64,000 nucleotides of DNA from contig NW_027490237.1 of NCBI RefSeq assembly GCF_050948175.1, forward strand, positions 558,001 to 622,000. The letters run 5' to 3'. The number at the start of each line of letters is the position of its first letter. Position 1 is the stretch's first letter. The translations under genes and the position numbers were made by a program. Below the pieces are notes generated by a model. The model ran no database searches. It was given only the letters and a program-made list of their open reading frames with translations, and was not told the DNA's origin. This DNA comes from Xylocopa sonorina (lineage: Eukaryota > Arthropoda > Insecta > Hymenoptera > Apidae). Shown here in pieces: positions 25,431 through 38,500 of this stretch.

Positions 25431-28400
25431 TATATCTTATCATGAAGCATAGAAATGTGAGGCGATAACGCGTTTTGAGAAGCACTACAACTCTATTGCT
25501 CTGATACGTAGGCATCTGCAAACTCTATTTCCTAGCAAGGAATAGTCGCATTTACATTCTTTTGAAGTGAATATGGGGCATACATGACACGTCGCAATGA
25601 ATATTATATCTTATCACGAAACATATAAATGAGATGCGACATCGCGATTTAAGTAGCATTAGACCTCTACTGCTACGATACGTAGACATCTGCAAACGCT
25701 ATTTCCTAGCAAGGAATAGTCGCATTTACATTCGTTTGGAGTGAATACGAGGTATACATGACACTTCGCAATGAATATTATATCTTATCATGAAGCATAG
25801 AAATGAGATGCGATATCGCGTTTTGAGGAGCACTACAACTCTATTGCTCCGATACGTAGGCATCTGCAAACGCTATTTCCTAGCAAGGAATAGTCGCATT
25901 TACACTCTTCTGAAGTGAATACGAGGAGTACATGACACATCGCAATGAATATTATATCTTATCACGAAACATAGGAATGAGATGCGATATCGCGATTTAA
26001 GTTGCATTAGAATTCTATTGCTACGATACCTAGACATCTGAATAAGCAACTTCCTAGGAAGGAAGTGTCGCATTTACATTCGTTTGGAGAGAATACGAGG
26101 TATACATGACACTTCGCAATGAATATTATATCTTATCACGAATCATAGAAATGAAATGCGACATCTCGTTTTAAGAAGCATTAGGACTCTTTTGCTATCG
26201 ATACGTAGACATCTGCAAAGGCTATCTCCTATGATGGAAACGTCGCATTTACATTCTTTTGAAGGGAATACGAGGTATACATGACACTTCGCAATGAGTG
26301 TTATATCTTATCACGAAACATATAAATGAGATGCGATATCGCGATTTAAGTAGCATTAGAATTCTATTGCTACGATATGTAGGCACCTGCAAACGCTATT
26401 TCCTAGAAAGCAATAGACGCATTTACATTTTTTTGAAGTGAATACGAGGTATACATGACACTTCGCAATGAATATTATATCTTATCATGAAATATAGAAA
26501 TGAGATGCGATATCGCGTTTTAAGTAGCATTAGGACCCTTTTGCTACGATAAGTAGACATCTGCAAACGATATTCCCAAGGAAGGAAACGTCGCATTTAC
26601 ATTCTTATGAAGTGAATACGAGGTGTACATGACACTTCGCAATGAGTATTATATCTTATCACGAAATATAGAAAAGAGATGCGATATCGCGATTTAAGTA
26701 GCATTAGAAACCTATTGCTACGATACGTAGACATCTGAATACGCTATTTCCTAGCACGGAAACGTCGCACTTACATTCGTTTGGAGTGAATACGAGGTAT
26801 ACATGACACTTCGCAATGGATATTATATCTTATCACGAAACATAGAAATGAAATGCGACATTTCGTTTTAAGAAGCATTAGGACACTTTTGCTACGATAC
26901 GTAGACATCTGCGAAGGCTATTTCTTAGGATGGAAACGTCGCATTTACATTCTTTTGAAGGGAATACGAGGTATACATGACACTTCGCAATGAGTGTTAT
27001 ATCTTATCACGAAACATATAAACGAGATGCGATATCGCGATTTAAGTAGCATTAGAATTCTATTGCTACGATATGTAGGCATCTGCAAACGCTATTTCCT
27101 AGCAAGGAGTAGTCGCATTTACATTCTTTTGAAGTGAATACGAGGCATACATGACACTTCGCAATGAATATTGTATCTTATCACGAAATATAGAAGAGAG
27201 ATGCGATATCGCGATTTAAGTAGCATTAGAACTCTATTGCTACGATACGTTGACATCTGCGAACGCTATTTCCTAGCAAGGAATAGTTGCATTTTCATTC
27301 TTTTGAAGTGAATACGAGGTATACATGACACTTCACAATGAATATTATATCTTATCATGAAACATAGAAGAGGGATGCGATGTCGCGTATTCAGAAGCAT
27401 TAGAACTCTATGGCCTCGATGCGGAGACATCTGCAAACGCTATTTCCTAGCATGGAGGTGTCGCACTTACGTTCTTTTGAAGTGAATACCAGATATACAT
27501 GACACTTCGCAATGAATATTATATCCTATCATGAAACATAGGAGTGAGATGCGATATCGCGTTTTAAGATGCATTAGATCTCTATTGCCTCGACGCGTAG
27601 ACATCTGCAGACGTTATTTCCTAGGATGGAAGAGTCGCATTTACATTCTTTTGAAGTGAATACGAGGTGTACATGACACTTCGCAATGAATATTACATCT
27701 TATCACGAAACATAGAAATGAGATGCGATATCACGACTTAAGCAGCATTAGATCTCTATTGCTACGATACGTAGACATCTGCAGACGCTATTTCCTGGCA
27801 TGGAAGCGTCGCATTTACATTCTTTTGTAGTGAATGCGAGGTGTACATGACACTTCGCAATGAATATTATCTCTTATCACGAAATATAGAAATGAGATGC
27901 GATATCGCGATTTAAGTAGTATTAGAACTCTATTGCTACGATACGTAGGCATCTGCAAACGCTATTTCCTAGCAAGGAAGATTCGCATTTACAATCTTTT
28001 GAAGTGAATACGAGGTATACAGAACACTTCGCACTGAACATTATATCCTATCATGTGACATAGACGTGAGATGCGATATCGCGCTTTAAGAAGCACTGGA
28101 ACCATATTGCCTCGATGCGAAGATATCTGCAAACGCTATTTCCTAGCATGGAAGTGTCGCATTTACATTCTTTTGAAGAGAATTCGAGGTATACATGACA
28201 CTTCGGTATGAATATTCTAACTTATCACGAATCATAGTAATGAGATGCGATATCGCGATCTAAGAAGCATTAGAACTCTATTGCTACGATACGTAGGCAT
28301 CTGCAAACGCTATTTACTAGCAAGGAGTTGTCGCATTTACATTCTTTTGAAGTGAGTACGAGGTATACATGACACTTCGCAATGAATATTATATCTAATC

Positions 28401-28737
28401 ACGAAACACAGATATGAGATGCGATATCGCGATTTAAGTAGCATTAGAACTCTATTGCTACGATACGTAGACATCTGCAAACGCTATTTGCTAGCATGCA
28501 ATAGTCGCATTTACATTCTTTTGAAGTGAATACGAGGGATGCTAGACACTTCGCAATGAATATTATATCTTATCAGGAAACATAGAGGAGAGATGCGATA
28601 TCGCGTCTTAAGAAGCATTAGAACTCCATTGCTACGATACGTAGGCATCTGCAAACGCTTTTTCCTAGCAAGGAAGATTCGCAATTACATTCTTTTGAAG
28701 TGAATACGAGGTATACATGACACTTCGCAAAGAACAT
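25431..28737 (-). repeat. Higher-order repeat, copy 2 (19 monomers)
   Basis: This is the second copy of the 3,307-bp block. Identity with copy 1 stops after ACTTCGCA at about 28737, where copy 2 continues AAGAACATTATACC. Such near-identity inside an otherwise diverged array implies a very recent segmental duplication, or an assembly duplication. Confidence 0.9.
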
Positions 28738-29973
28738 TATACCTTCTCATGAAACATAGAAGTGAGATGCGATATCGCGTTTTAAGAAGCATTAGAACTC
28801 TATTGCCTCGACGCGTGGAGATCTGCAGACGCTATTTCCTAGCATGGAAGTGTCGCATTTACATTCTTTTGAAGTGAATACGAAGTGTACATGTCACTTC
28901 GCAATGAATATTATATCTTATCACGAAACATGGCCTCGATGCGGAGACATCTGCAAACGTTATTTCCTAGCATGGAAGTGTCGCACTTACATTCTTTTGA
29001 AGCGAATACGAGGTATACATGACACTTCGCAATGAATATTATATCTCATCACGATACATATAAATGAGATGCGATATCGCGTTTTGAGAAGCATTAGAAC
29101 TCTATTGCTACGATACATATACATCTGCAAACGCCATTTCCTAGCAAGGAAGATTCGCATTTACATTCTTTTGAAGTGAATACGAGGTATACATGACACT
29201 TCGCAATGAACATTATATCTTATCATGTGACATAGAATTGAGATGCGATATCGCGTTTTAAGAAGCATTAGAACTCTATTGCCTCGACGCGTAGACATCT
29301 GCAGACGCTATTTCCAAGCATGGAAGTGTCGTATTTACGTTCTTTTGTAGTGAACACGAGGTATACATGACACTTCGCAATGAATATTATATCTTATCAC
29401 GAAGCATAGAAATGAGATGCGATATCGCGTTCTGAGAAGCATTAGAACTCTATTGCTACGATACATAGACATCTGAAAACGCTATTTCCTAGCAAGGAAG
29501 ATTCGCATTTACATTCTTTTGAAGTGAATACGAGGTATACGTGACATTTCGCAATGAATATTATAACTAATCACGAAACATAGAAATGAGTTGCGATATC
29601 GCGATTTAAGCAGCATAAGAACTCTATTGCTACGATACGTAGACATCTGCAAACGCTATTTCCTAGCAAGGGAGTGTTGCATTTACATTCTTTTGAAGTG
29701 AATACGAGGAATGCATGACACTTCGCAATGAATATTATATCTTATCACGAATCATAGAAATGAGATGCGATATGGCGTTTTAAGGGGCATTAGTACTCTA
29801 TAGCTTCGATACAGAGATATCTGGGAACGTAATTTCCTAGAAAGGAACCTCCTCGCACCCCCCAGCATCAACCTCTGGATGCATGCAACCAGCCAAGCTT
29901 GCCTGCAGAATCAGCAACTGGAAGTGTTCGCGCGCGCCTACCTGCACGCGCTCACTCACACCGAGTTCCGCTG

Positions 29974-30095
29974 CCTCACTCGCACCGCCGAGTATACCTG
30001 TCTCGCTCGTACCGGGCACCAGTGTCTCACTCGCACCACCGAATATACCTGTCTCGCCCGCACCAAGGTCGGGCAGCCCTATCTCCCTCGCACCG
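29974..30095 (+). repeat. Imperfect ~51-bp tandem repeat in the solo LTR
   Basis: CTCACTCGCACC..CCGA.TATACCTGTCTCGC occurs at 29974 and again at 30025 (period 51), with a weaker third unit near 30082. 51 bp is 17 codons, and all forward frames are open across it, so several overlapping short ORFs arise here; they are not evidence of a gene. Confidence 0.65.
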
Positions 30096-30873
30096 AGGAT
30101 TCCGTCCTGCAGGAAGACGTAGCCGCAGCCCATCACCTGAATGGGGTCTTTTCCAATTCCGGGAACAGGATCTGCTAGAACATATATATTACTTCTAAGC
30201 TAGGACATACATACCATATCATGACGCATATATAAGAATTCCTAGATCTAAGTTACACTAAGTAAGATGCGTCCGGCAAGCGGCATGCGCTGCTGGCCCC
30301 ACCACGAGCCGCGAGTCTCCACTCGCTGGACCGCGCGCTCTCCGCCTCGAGACGCGAGTCCGCCACTCGCGGGACCGCGATCTCCCTACCACGAGCGTCC
30401 GCGACCGTAGCGCCCCGCGAACCGAGGAGGTCAGAGATGCGTCTCCAGAGCACACACTCTGACTCGAGATCTCCTACCGAGGAGTCGAAACCTCTAGTTC
30501 TAGATCGTTAGCCACCTCAATGTGGGGTTCAGGCATCGTATTTCTATTTCCATTTTAACTTAGTCTTAGTCTTAGAATAATTCCAGTTCTTGTATACTTT
30601 AAACCAAGAATATATTTTATTTTTACTTTTACTATATTCAAGTACAAGTTCTTTTACCAAGTCTACTATTTCCACATCCATTAATTTTATCAAGTGTTAA
30701 CAATACTAGTTCTATTTTTAACATTACATTTAACTACGAATTCTTCCACGGGTTCTTCCATACAAATGGGGTTGCTCTTCATCAAATGGAAGGACTATAG
30801 AAATCGGCTTTGTGACGTTGAGACCGCCGCTTATCCTTCAGATCTTAGTCGAAAGTACAGAAAAACCTGGTGA

Positions 30874-31240
30874 ATGAATCGTGCTGCCGGTTTGCGAAGA
30901 ACGCGACGTGCGAGTATGAAGAATTTCATACGATCACTTGTGCGTGAATATTTGGAGGGAGTTCCGAGATTCCTCGTATACCAGCGACCTGCCTTCGCAC
31001 CAGTCCAGACGCCGCTTTTCGAAGCGACCGTCGACGCTTCCGATCCAGACACCACGACGCATCACGCCGATTCTGCCACATTCAGCATCATCGCTGAATT
31101 CCCACCGCCGTCCTCGTCTTCGCTGGCGACTGATCAAGATTTCCGTAGCAGCCAACAGAACGAAATCCGCTACGATCCCAGCGAACGATCATCCACGCCG
31201 TTTCTACGTACAAATCGAGAGGGAAGTCATCGAAAGGTAG
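30874..31240 (+). pseudogene. LTR-internal arginine-rich small ORF, frameshifted copy
   Basis: From ATG 30874 the protein begins with a pattern shared with the Gypsy LTR ORF at 54009: RRTRRAxxKNFxRxLxREY. Later similarity (RW[KR]LI, then ATIP..D.PRR) continues in a different forward frame, the one ending at 31240, so a net frameshift separates the two halves in this old copy. The first frame stays open to 31275. The frame carrying the C-terminal similarity reaches the donor-like GT at 31237. The conserved part would be a basic leader-like peptide. Function unknown. Confidence 0.5.
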
Positions 31241-31398
31241 GGTCATTCCCTTATTATCGCGAGTGTTTTCGCTAGTGTCGCGTCAGCCGAAATTGTCGGA
31301 CCCCGTCTTAACGCGTTCCCGCGGACCGAATTACCGAAAAATAGGCTCGTGTCGTAAAGCCTCCGGAGCAACGGAAAATAGTTTCGCCGGACGTGACA

Positions 31399-34300
31399 CC
31401 TCGTATTCACTTCAAAAGAATGTAAATGCGACACTTCCTTGCTAGGAAATAAGGTAGATATCTACGTATCGAAGAAATAGAGCTCTAATGCTTCTTGAAT
31501 CGCCATATCGCATCTCATTTCTATGTTTCATCATAAGATATAATATTCATTGTTCAGTGTTATGTATATCTCGCCTACACTTCAAATGAATGTAAATACG
31601 ATACTTCCTTCCTAGGAAATAGCGTTTGCAGATGTCTACGTATCGTAGCAATAGAGTTCTAATGCTTCTTAAGACGCGATATCGCTCCTCATTTCCATGT
31701 TTCATGATAACATATAATATTCATTACGAAGTCTTATGTATTCCTCGTGTGCACATCATATGAATGTAAATGCGACACTTCCTTGCTATTAAATAGCGTT
31801 TGCAAATGTCTACGTGTCGTAGCAATGGAGTTCTAATGCTTTTTAAGTCGCGATATCGCATCTCATTTCGATGTTTCGTGATAAGGTATAATATTCATTG
31901 CGAAGTGTCATGTATACCTCGTATTCACTTCAAAAGAATGTAAATGCGACACTCCCATGCTAGGTAATAGCGTTTGCAGATGTCTGCGAATCGTAGCAAT
32001 AGAGTTCTAGTGCTTCTTAAAACGCGATATCGCATCTTACTTCTATGTTTCATGATAAGATATAATATTCATTGCGACGTGTCATGTATACCTCGTATTC
32101 ACTTCAAACGAATGTAAATGCGACACTTCCATACTAGGAAATAGCGGTTGCAGATGTCTACGAATCGTAGCAATAGAGTTCTAGTGCTTCTTAAAACGCG
32201 ATATCGCATCTTACTTCTATGTTTCATGATAAGATATAATATTCATTGCGACGTGTCATGTATACCTCGTATTCACTTCAAACGAATGTAAATGCGACAC
32301 TTCCATGCTAGGAAATAGCGGTTGCAGATGTCTACGAATCGTAGCAATAGAGTTCTAGTGCTTCTTAAAACGCGATATCGCATCTTACTTCTATGTTTCA
32401 TGATAAGATATAATATTCATTGCGACGTGTCATGTATACCTCGTATTCACTTCAAACGAATGTAAATACGACACTTCCATGCTAGGAAATAGCGTTTGCA
32501 GATGTCCACGTATCGTAGCAATTGAGTTCTAATGCTTCTTAGAACGCGATTTCGCATCTCATTTCTACGTTTCATGATAAGATATAATATTCTTTGCGAA
32601 GTGTCATGTATACCTCGTACTCACATCACAAGAATTTAAATGCGACACTTCCATGCTAGGAAATAGCGTTTGCAGATGTCTACGTATCGTAGCAATAGAG
32701 TTCTAATTCACCTCAAAACGCGATATCGTAACTCATTCCTATGTTTCATGATAACATATAATATTCATTGCGAAGTGTCATGTATATCTCGTATTCACTT
32801 GAAAAGAATGTAAATGCGACACTTCCATGCTAGGAAATAGCGTTTGCATATGTCTACGTATCGTAGCAATAGAGTTCTAATGCTACTTAAAACGAGATGT
32901 CGCATTTCATTTCTATGATTCGTGATAAGATATAATATTCATTGTGGAGTGTTATGTATACCTCGTATTCACTTCAAAAGAATGTAAATGCGACACTTCC
33001 ATGCTAGGAAATAACACATGCAGATGTCTACGCATCGTAGCAGTAGAGTTCTAGTGCTCCTTAAATCGCGATATATTATTTCACTTCTATGTTTCGAGAT
33101 AAGATATAATATTCATTGCGAAGTGTTATGTGTACCTCGTATTATCTTAAAAAGAATGTAAATGCGGCACTTCCATGCTAGGAAATAGCGTTTGCAGATG
33201 TCTACGTATCGTAGCAATATAGTTCTAATGCTTCTTAAAATGGGAAGTCGTATTTCATTTCTATGTTTCGTAATAAGATATAATATTCATTGTGGAATGT
33301 TATGTATACCTCGATTTCACTTCACAAGAATGTAAATGCGACACTTCCATGCTAGGAAAAAGCGTTTGCAGATGTCTACGTATCGTAGCAATAGAGTTCT
33401 AATGCTTCTTAAAACGCCATATCGCATCTCACTTCTACGTTTCATGATACGATATAATATTCATTGCAAAGTGTCATGTATACCTCGTATTCACTTCAAA
33501 AGGATGTAAGTGCGACACTTCCTTGCCAGGAAATATTGTTTGCAGATATCTACGTATCGTAGCAATGGAGATCTAATGCTTCTCAAAACGCGATATCGCA
33601 TCTCATTTCTATGTTTCGTGACAAGATATAATATTCATTGCGACGTGTCATGTATACCTCATATTCACTTCAAAGGAATGTAAATGCGACACTCCCATGC
33701 TAGGTAATAGCGTTTGCAGATGTCTACGAATCGTAGCAATAGAGTTCTAGTGCTTCTTAAAACGCGATATCGCATCTTACTTCTATGTTTCATGATAAGA
33801 TATAATATTCATTGCGACGTGTCATGTATACCTCGTATTCACTTCAAACGAATGTAAATGCGACACTTCCATGCTAGGAAATAGCGTTTGCAGATGTCTA
33901 CGTATCGTAGCAATAGAGTTCTAACTCTTCTTAAAACGCCATATCGCATCTCACTTCTACGTTTCATGATACGATATAATATTCATTGCGAAGTGTCATG
34001 TATATCTCGTATTCACTTCAAAGGAATGTAAATGCGAAACTTCAATGCTAGGAAATAGCATTTGCAGATGTCAACGTATCATAGCTATAGAGTTCTAATG
34101 CTTCTTAAAACGAGATGTCGCATTTCATTTCTATGTTTTGTAATAAGATATAATATTCATTGTGTAATGTTATGTATACCTCGTATTCACTTCAATGGAA
34201 TGTAAGTGCGACATTTCCTTGCCAGGAAATAGAGTTTGCAGATATCTACGTATATTAGCAATAGAGTTCTAATGCTTCTCAAACCGCGATATACCACGTC

Positions 34301-35560
34301 ATTTCTACGTTTCATGATAAGATATAATATTCTTTGCGAAGTGTCATGTATACCTCGTACTCACATCACAAGAATTTAAATGCGACACTTCCATGCTAGG
34401 AAATAGCGTTTGCAGATGTCTACGTATCGTAGCAATAGAGTTCTAATTCACCTCAAAACGCGATATCGTAACTCATTCCTATGTTTCATGATAACATATA
34501 ATATTCATTGCGAAGTGTCATGTATATCTCGTACTCACTTGAAAAGAATGTAAATGCGACACTTCCATGCTAGGAAATAGCGTTTGCATATGTCTACGTA
34601 TCGTAGCAATAGAGTTCTAATGCTACTTAAAACGAGATGTCGCATTTCATTTCTATGATTCGTGATAAGATATAATATTCATTGTGGAGTGTTATGTATA
34701 CCTCGTATTCACTTCAAAAGAATGTAAATGCGACACTTCCATGCTAGGAAATAACACATGCAGATGTCTACGCATCGTAGCAATAGAGTTCTAATGCTTC
34801 TTAAAACGAGATGTCGTATTTCATTTCTATGTTTCGTAATAAGATATAATATACATTGTGGAATGTTATGTATACCTCGTATTCACTTCAAAAGAATGTA
34901 AGTGCGACACATCCTTGCTAGGAAATAGCATTTGCAGATGTCGACGTATCGTAGCAATAGAGTTCTAATGCTTCTTAAAACGAGATGTCGTATTTCATTT
35001 CTATGTTTCGTAATAAGGTATAATATTCATTGTGTAATGTTATGTATACCTCGTATTCACTTCAATGGAATGTAAGTGCGATATTTCCATGCTAGGAAAT
35101 GGCGTTTGCAGATGTCTACGTATCGTAGCAATAGAGTTCTAATGCTTCTTAAAACGAGATGTCGTATTTCATTTCTATGTTTCGTAATAAGATATAATAT
35201 TCATTGTGTAATGTTATGTATACCTCGTATTCACTTCAATGGAATGTAAGTGCGACACTTCCATGCTAGGAAATAGCGTTTGCAGATGTCTACGTATCGT
35301 AGCAATACAGTTCCAATGCTTCTTAAAACGAGATGTAGCATCTCACTGCTATGTTTCATGATAAGATATAGTATTCATTGCGAAGTTTCATGTATACCTC
35401 GTATTCACTTCAAAAGAATGTAAATGCGACACTTCCTTGCTAGGAAATAGCGTCTGCAGATGTCTAGGTATCGTAGCAATAGAGTTCAAATGCTTCTTAA
35501 AACGACATATTGCATCTCATATCTATGTTTCATGATAAGATATAATATTCATTGCGAAGT
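31399..35560 (+). repeat. Satellite array, subfamily A, '+' orientation
   Basis: 174-bp monomers in the '+' sense begin at CCTCGTATTCACTTC, directly after the solo LTR terminus. Three nearly identical adjacent monomers lie at about 32005-32460. A ten-monomer (1,740-bp) higher-order offset links 31950 to 33690 and 32558 to 34298. Some monomers carry variant ATTCATTGTGGAATGTTATG ends. Confidence 0.96.
32558..33050 (+). repeat. Segment duplicated at +1,740 bp (10 monomers)
   Basis: CATTTCTACGTTTC onward is near-identical to 34298-34790, through the distinctive variants CTCACATCACAAG, TTCACCTCAAAACG and AATAACACATGC. This indicates a ten-monomer higher-order period in this block. Confidence 0.8.
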
Positions 35561-38500
35561 GTTATGCATTCCTCGTATACGATTCAAACGAATGTAAATG
35601 CGACACTTCCTTGCAAGGAAATAGCGTTTGCAGATGTCTACGTATCGAAGCAATAGAGTTCAAATGCTTCTTAAAACGAGATATTGCATCTCATATCTAT
35701 GTTTCATGATAAGATATAATATGATTTGCGAAGTGTTATGCATTCCGCGTCTACGATTCAAATGAATGTAAATGCGACACTTCCCTGCAAGGAAATAGCG
35801 TTTGCAGATGTCTATGTATCGTAACAATAGATTTCTTATGATTCTTAAAACGCGATATCGCATCTCATTTCTATCTTTCATGGTAAGATATAATATGATT
35901 TGCGAAGTGTCATGTATTCCTCGTCTACACTTCAAATGAATGTGAAAGCAACACTTCCTCGCTAGGAAATAGCGTTTTCAGATGTCTACGTATCGTAGCA
36001 ATAGACTTCATATGATTCTTAAAACGCGATATCGCATCTCATTTCTATGTTTCATGGTAAGATATAACATGATTTGCGAAGTGTTATGTATTCCTCGTCT
36101 ACACTTCAAATGAATGTGAATGCGATACATCCTCGCTAGGAAATAGCGTTTGCATATGTCTACGTATCGCAGCAATAGCTTTCTAATGCTTCTTAAAACG
36201 CGATATCGCATCTCATTTCTATGTTTCATGGTAAGATATAACATGATTTGCGTAGTGTTATGTATTCCTCGTCTACACTTCAAATGAATGTGAATGCGAT
36301 ACTTCCACGCTAGAAAATAGCGTTTGCAGATGTCTACGTATCGTAGCAATAGCTTTCTAATGCTTCTTAAAACGCGATATCGCATCTCATTTCTATGTTT
36401 CATGGTAAGATATAATATGATTTGCGAAGTGTTATGTATTCCTCCTCTACACTTCAAATGAATGTAAATGCGACACTTCCTTGCAAGGAAATAGCGTTTG
36501 CAGTTGTCTACCTATCGTAGCAATAGTGTTCTAATGCTTCTTAAAACGAGATATCGCATCTCATTTCTATGTTTCATGGTAAGATATAATATGATTTGCG
36601 AAGTGTTATGTATTCCTCGTCTACACATCAAATGAATGTAAATGCGACACTTCCTTGCAAGAAAATAGCGTTTGCTGATGTCTACGTATCGAAGCAATAG
36701 TGTTCAAATGCTTCTTAAAACGAGATATTGCATCCTATATCTATGTCTCATGATAAGATATAACATCCATTGCGAAGCTTTATGCATTCCTCGTATGCGA
36801 TTCAAATGAATGTAAATGCGACACTTCCTTGCAAGGAAATAGCGTTTGCAGTTTTCTACGTATCGTAGCAATAGAGTTCTTATGATTCTTAAAACGCGAT
36901 ATCGCATCTCATTTCCATCATTCATGGTATGATATAATATGATTTGCGAAGTGTTATGTATTCCTCGTCTACACTTCAAATGAATGTGAATGCGACACTT
37001 CCTCGCTAGGAAATAGCGTTTGCAGACGTCTACGTATCGTAGCAATAGATATGTAATGGTTCTTAAAACGCGATGTCGCATCTCATTTCTATGTTTCATG
37101 GCTAGATATAATATGATTTGCGAAGTGTTATGTATTCCTCGTCTACACTTCAAATGAATGTGAATGCGATACTTCCACGCTAGAAAATAGCGTTTGCAGA
37201 TGTCTACGTATCGTAGCAATAGCTTTCTAATGCTTCTTAAAACGCGATATCGCATCTCATTTCTATGTTTCATGGTAAGATATAATATGATTTGCGAAGT
37301 GTCATGTATTCCTCGTCTACACTTCAAATGAATGTGAAAGCAACACTTCCTCGCTAGGAAATAGCGTTTTCAGATGTCTACGTATCGTAGCAATAGACTT
37401 CATATGATTCTTAAAACGCGATATCGCATCTCATTTCTATGTTTCATGGTAAGATATAACATGATTTGCGAAGTGTTATGTATTCCTCGTCTACACTTCA
37501 AATGAATGTGAATGCGACACTTCCTTGCAAGGAAATAGCGTTTGCAGTTGTCTACCTATCGTAGCAATAGTGTTCTAATGCTTCTTAAAACGAGATATCG
37601 CATCTCATTTCTATGTTTCATGGTAAGATATAATATGATTTGCGAAGTGTTATGTATTCCTCGTCTACACATCAAATGAATGTAAATGCGACACTTCCTT
37701 GCAAGAAAATAGCGTTTGCTGATGTCTACGTATCGAAGCAATAGTGTTCAAATGCTTCTTAAAACGAGATATTGCATCCTATATCTATGTCTCATGATAA
37801 GATATAACATCCATTGCGAAGCTTTATGCATTCCTCGTATGCGATTCAAATGAATGTAAATGCGACACTTCCTTGCAAGGAAATAGCGTTTGCAGTTTTC
37901 TACGTATCGTAGCAATAGAGTTCTTATGATTCTTAAAACGCGATATCGCATCTCATTTCCATCTTTCATGGTATGATATAATATGATTTGCGAAGTGTTA
38001 TGTATTCCTCGTCTACACTTCAAATGAATGTGAATGCGACACTTCCTCGCTAGGAAATAGCGTTTGCAGACGTCTACGTATCGTAGCAATAGATATGTAA
38101 TGGTTCTTAAAACGCGATGTCGCATCTCATTTCTATGTTTCATGGCTAGATATAATATGATTTGCGAAGTGTTATGTATTCCTCGTCTACACTTCAAATG
38201 AATGTAAATGCGACACTTCCTTGCTAGGAAATAGCGTCTGCAGATGTCTAGGTATCGTAGCGATAGTGTTCTAATGCTTCCTAAAACGCGATATCGCATC
38301 TCATTTCTATGTTTCATGGTAAGATATAATATGATTTGCGAAGTGTTATGTATTCCTCGTCTACACTTCAAATGAATGTGAATGCGACACTTCCTCGCTA
38401 GGAAATAGCGTTTGCAGATGTCTACGTATCGTAGCAATAGATTTCTAATGCTTCTTAAAACGCGACATCGCATCTCATCTCTATGTTTCATGGTAAGATA

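Larger units (their letters stand above)
21061..29846 (-). repeat. Satellite array, subfamily A, '-' orientation
   Basis: The same ~174-bp monomer is present, reverse-complemented relative to 1-16239: here the + strand reads CGCAATGAATATTATATC, AAATGAGATGCGATATCGCG and GCTATTTCCTAGCAAGGAA. The first monomers (to about 21960) are the variant with GGAAACGCATTTCC. The array includes one shortened monomer near 28930, where CACGAAACAT runs directly into GGCCTCGATGCGG. It ends within AATTTCCTAGAAAGGAA against the solo LTR. Confidence 0.95.
29847..31398 (+). mobile_element. Diverged solo LTR related to the downstream Gypsy element
   Basis: Blocks shared in the same order with the Gypsy LTR (52980-54466): CCTCC..GC..CCC.CAGCATC at the left, CCTAGATCTAAGT at 30241, CGAGGAGGTC at 30423, GACCGCCGCTTA at 30822, an arginine-rich ORF at 30874, a donor-like AAAGGTAGGG at 31233, and the terminal GACGTGACA ending at 31398. 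The right terminus is intact. The left end starts about 27 bp inside the LTR compared with the full-length copy, so the TGTGAC terminus is missing. No internal sequence, PBS or polypurine tract follows. Satellite lies on both sides but in opposite orientations. The strong divergence makes this an older insertion than the full-length copy. Confidence 0.8.

Noticed and set aside
29837..30455. Several overlapping ORFs of 65-99 codons in the solo LTR
   Set aside because: GC-rich sequence with a 51-bp in-frame tandem repeat opens many frames at once; none is clearly conserved with the Gypsy LTR.
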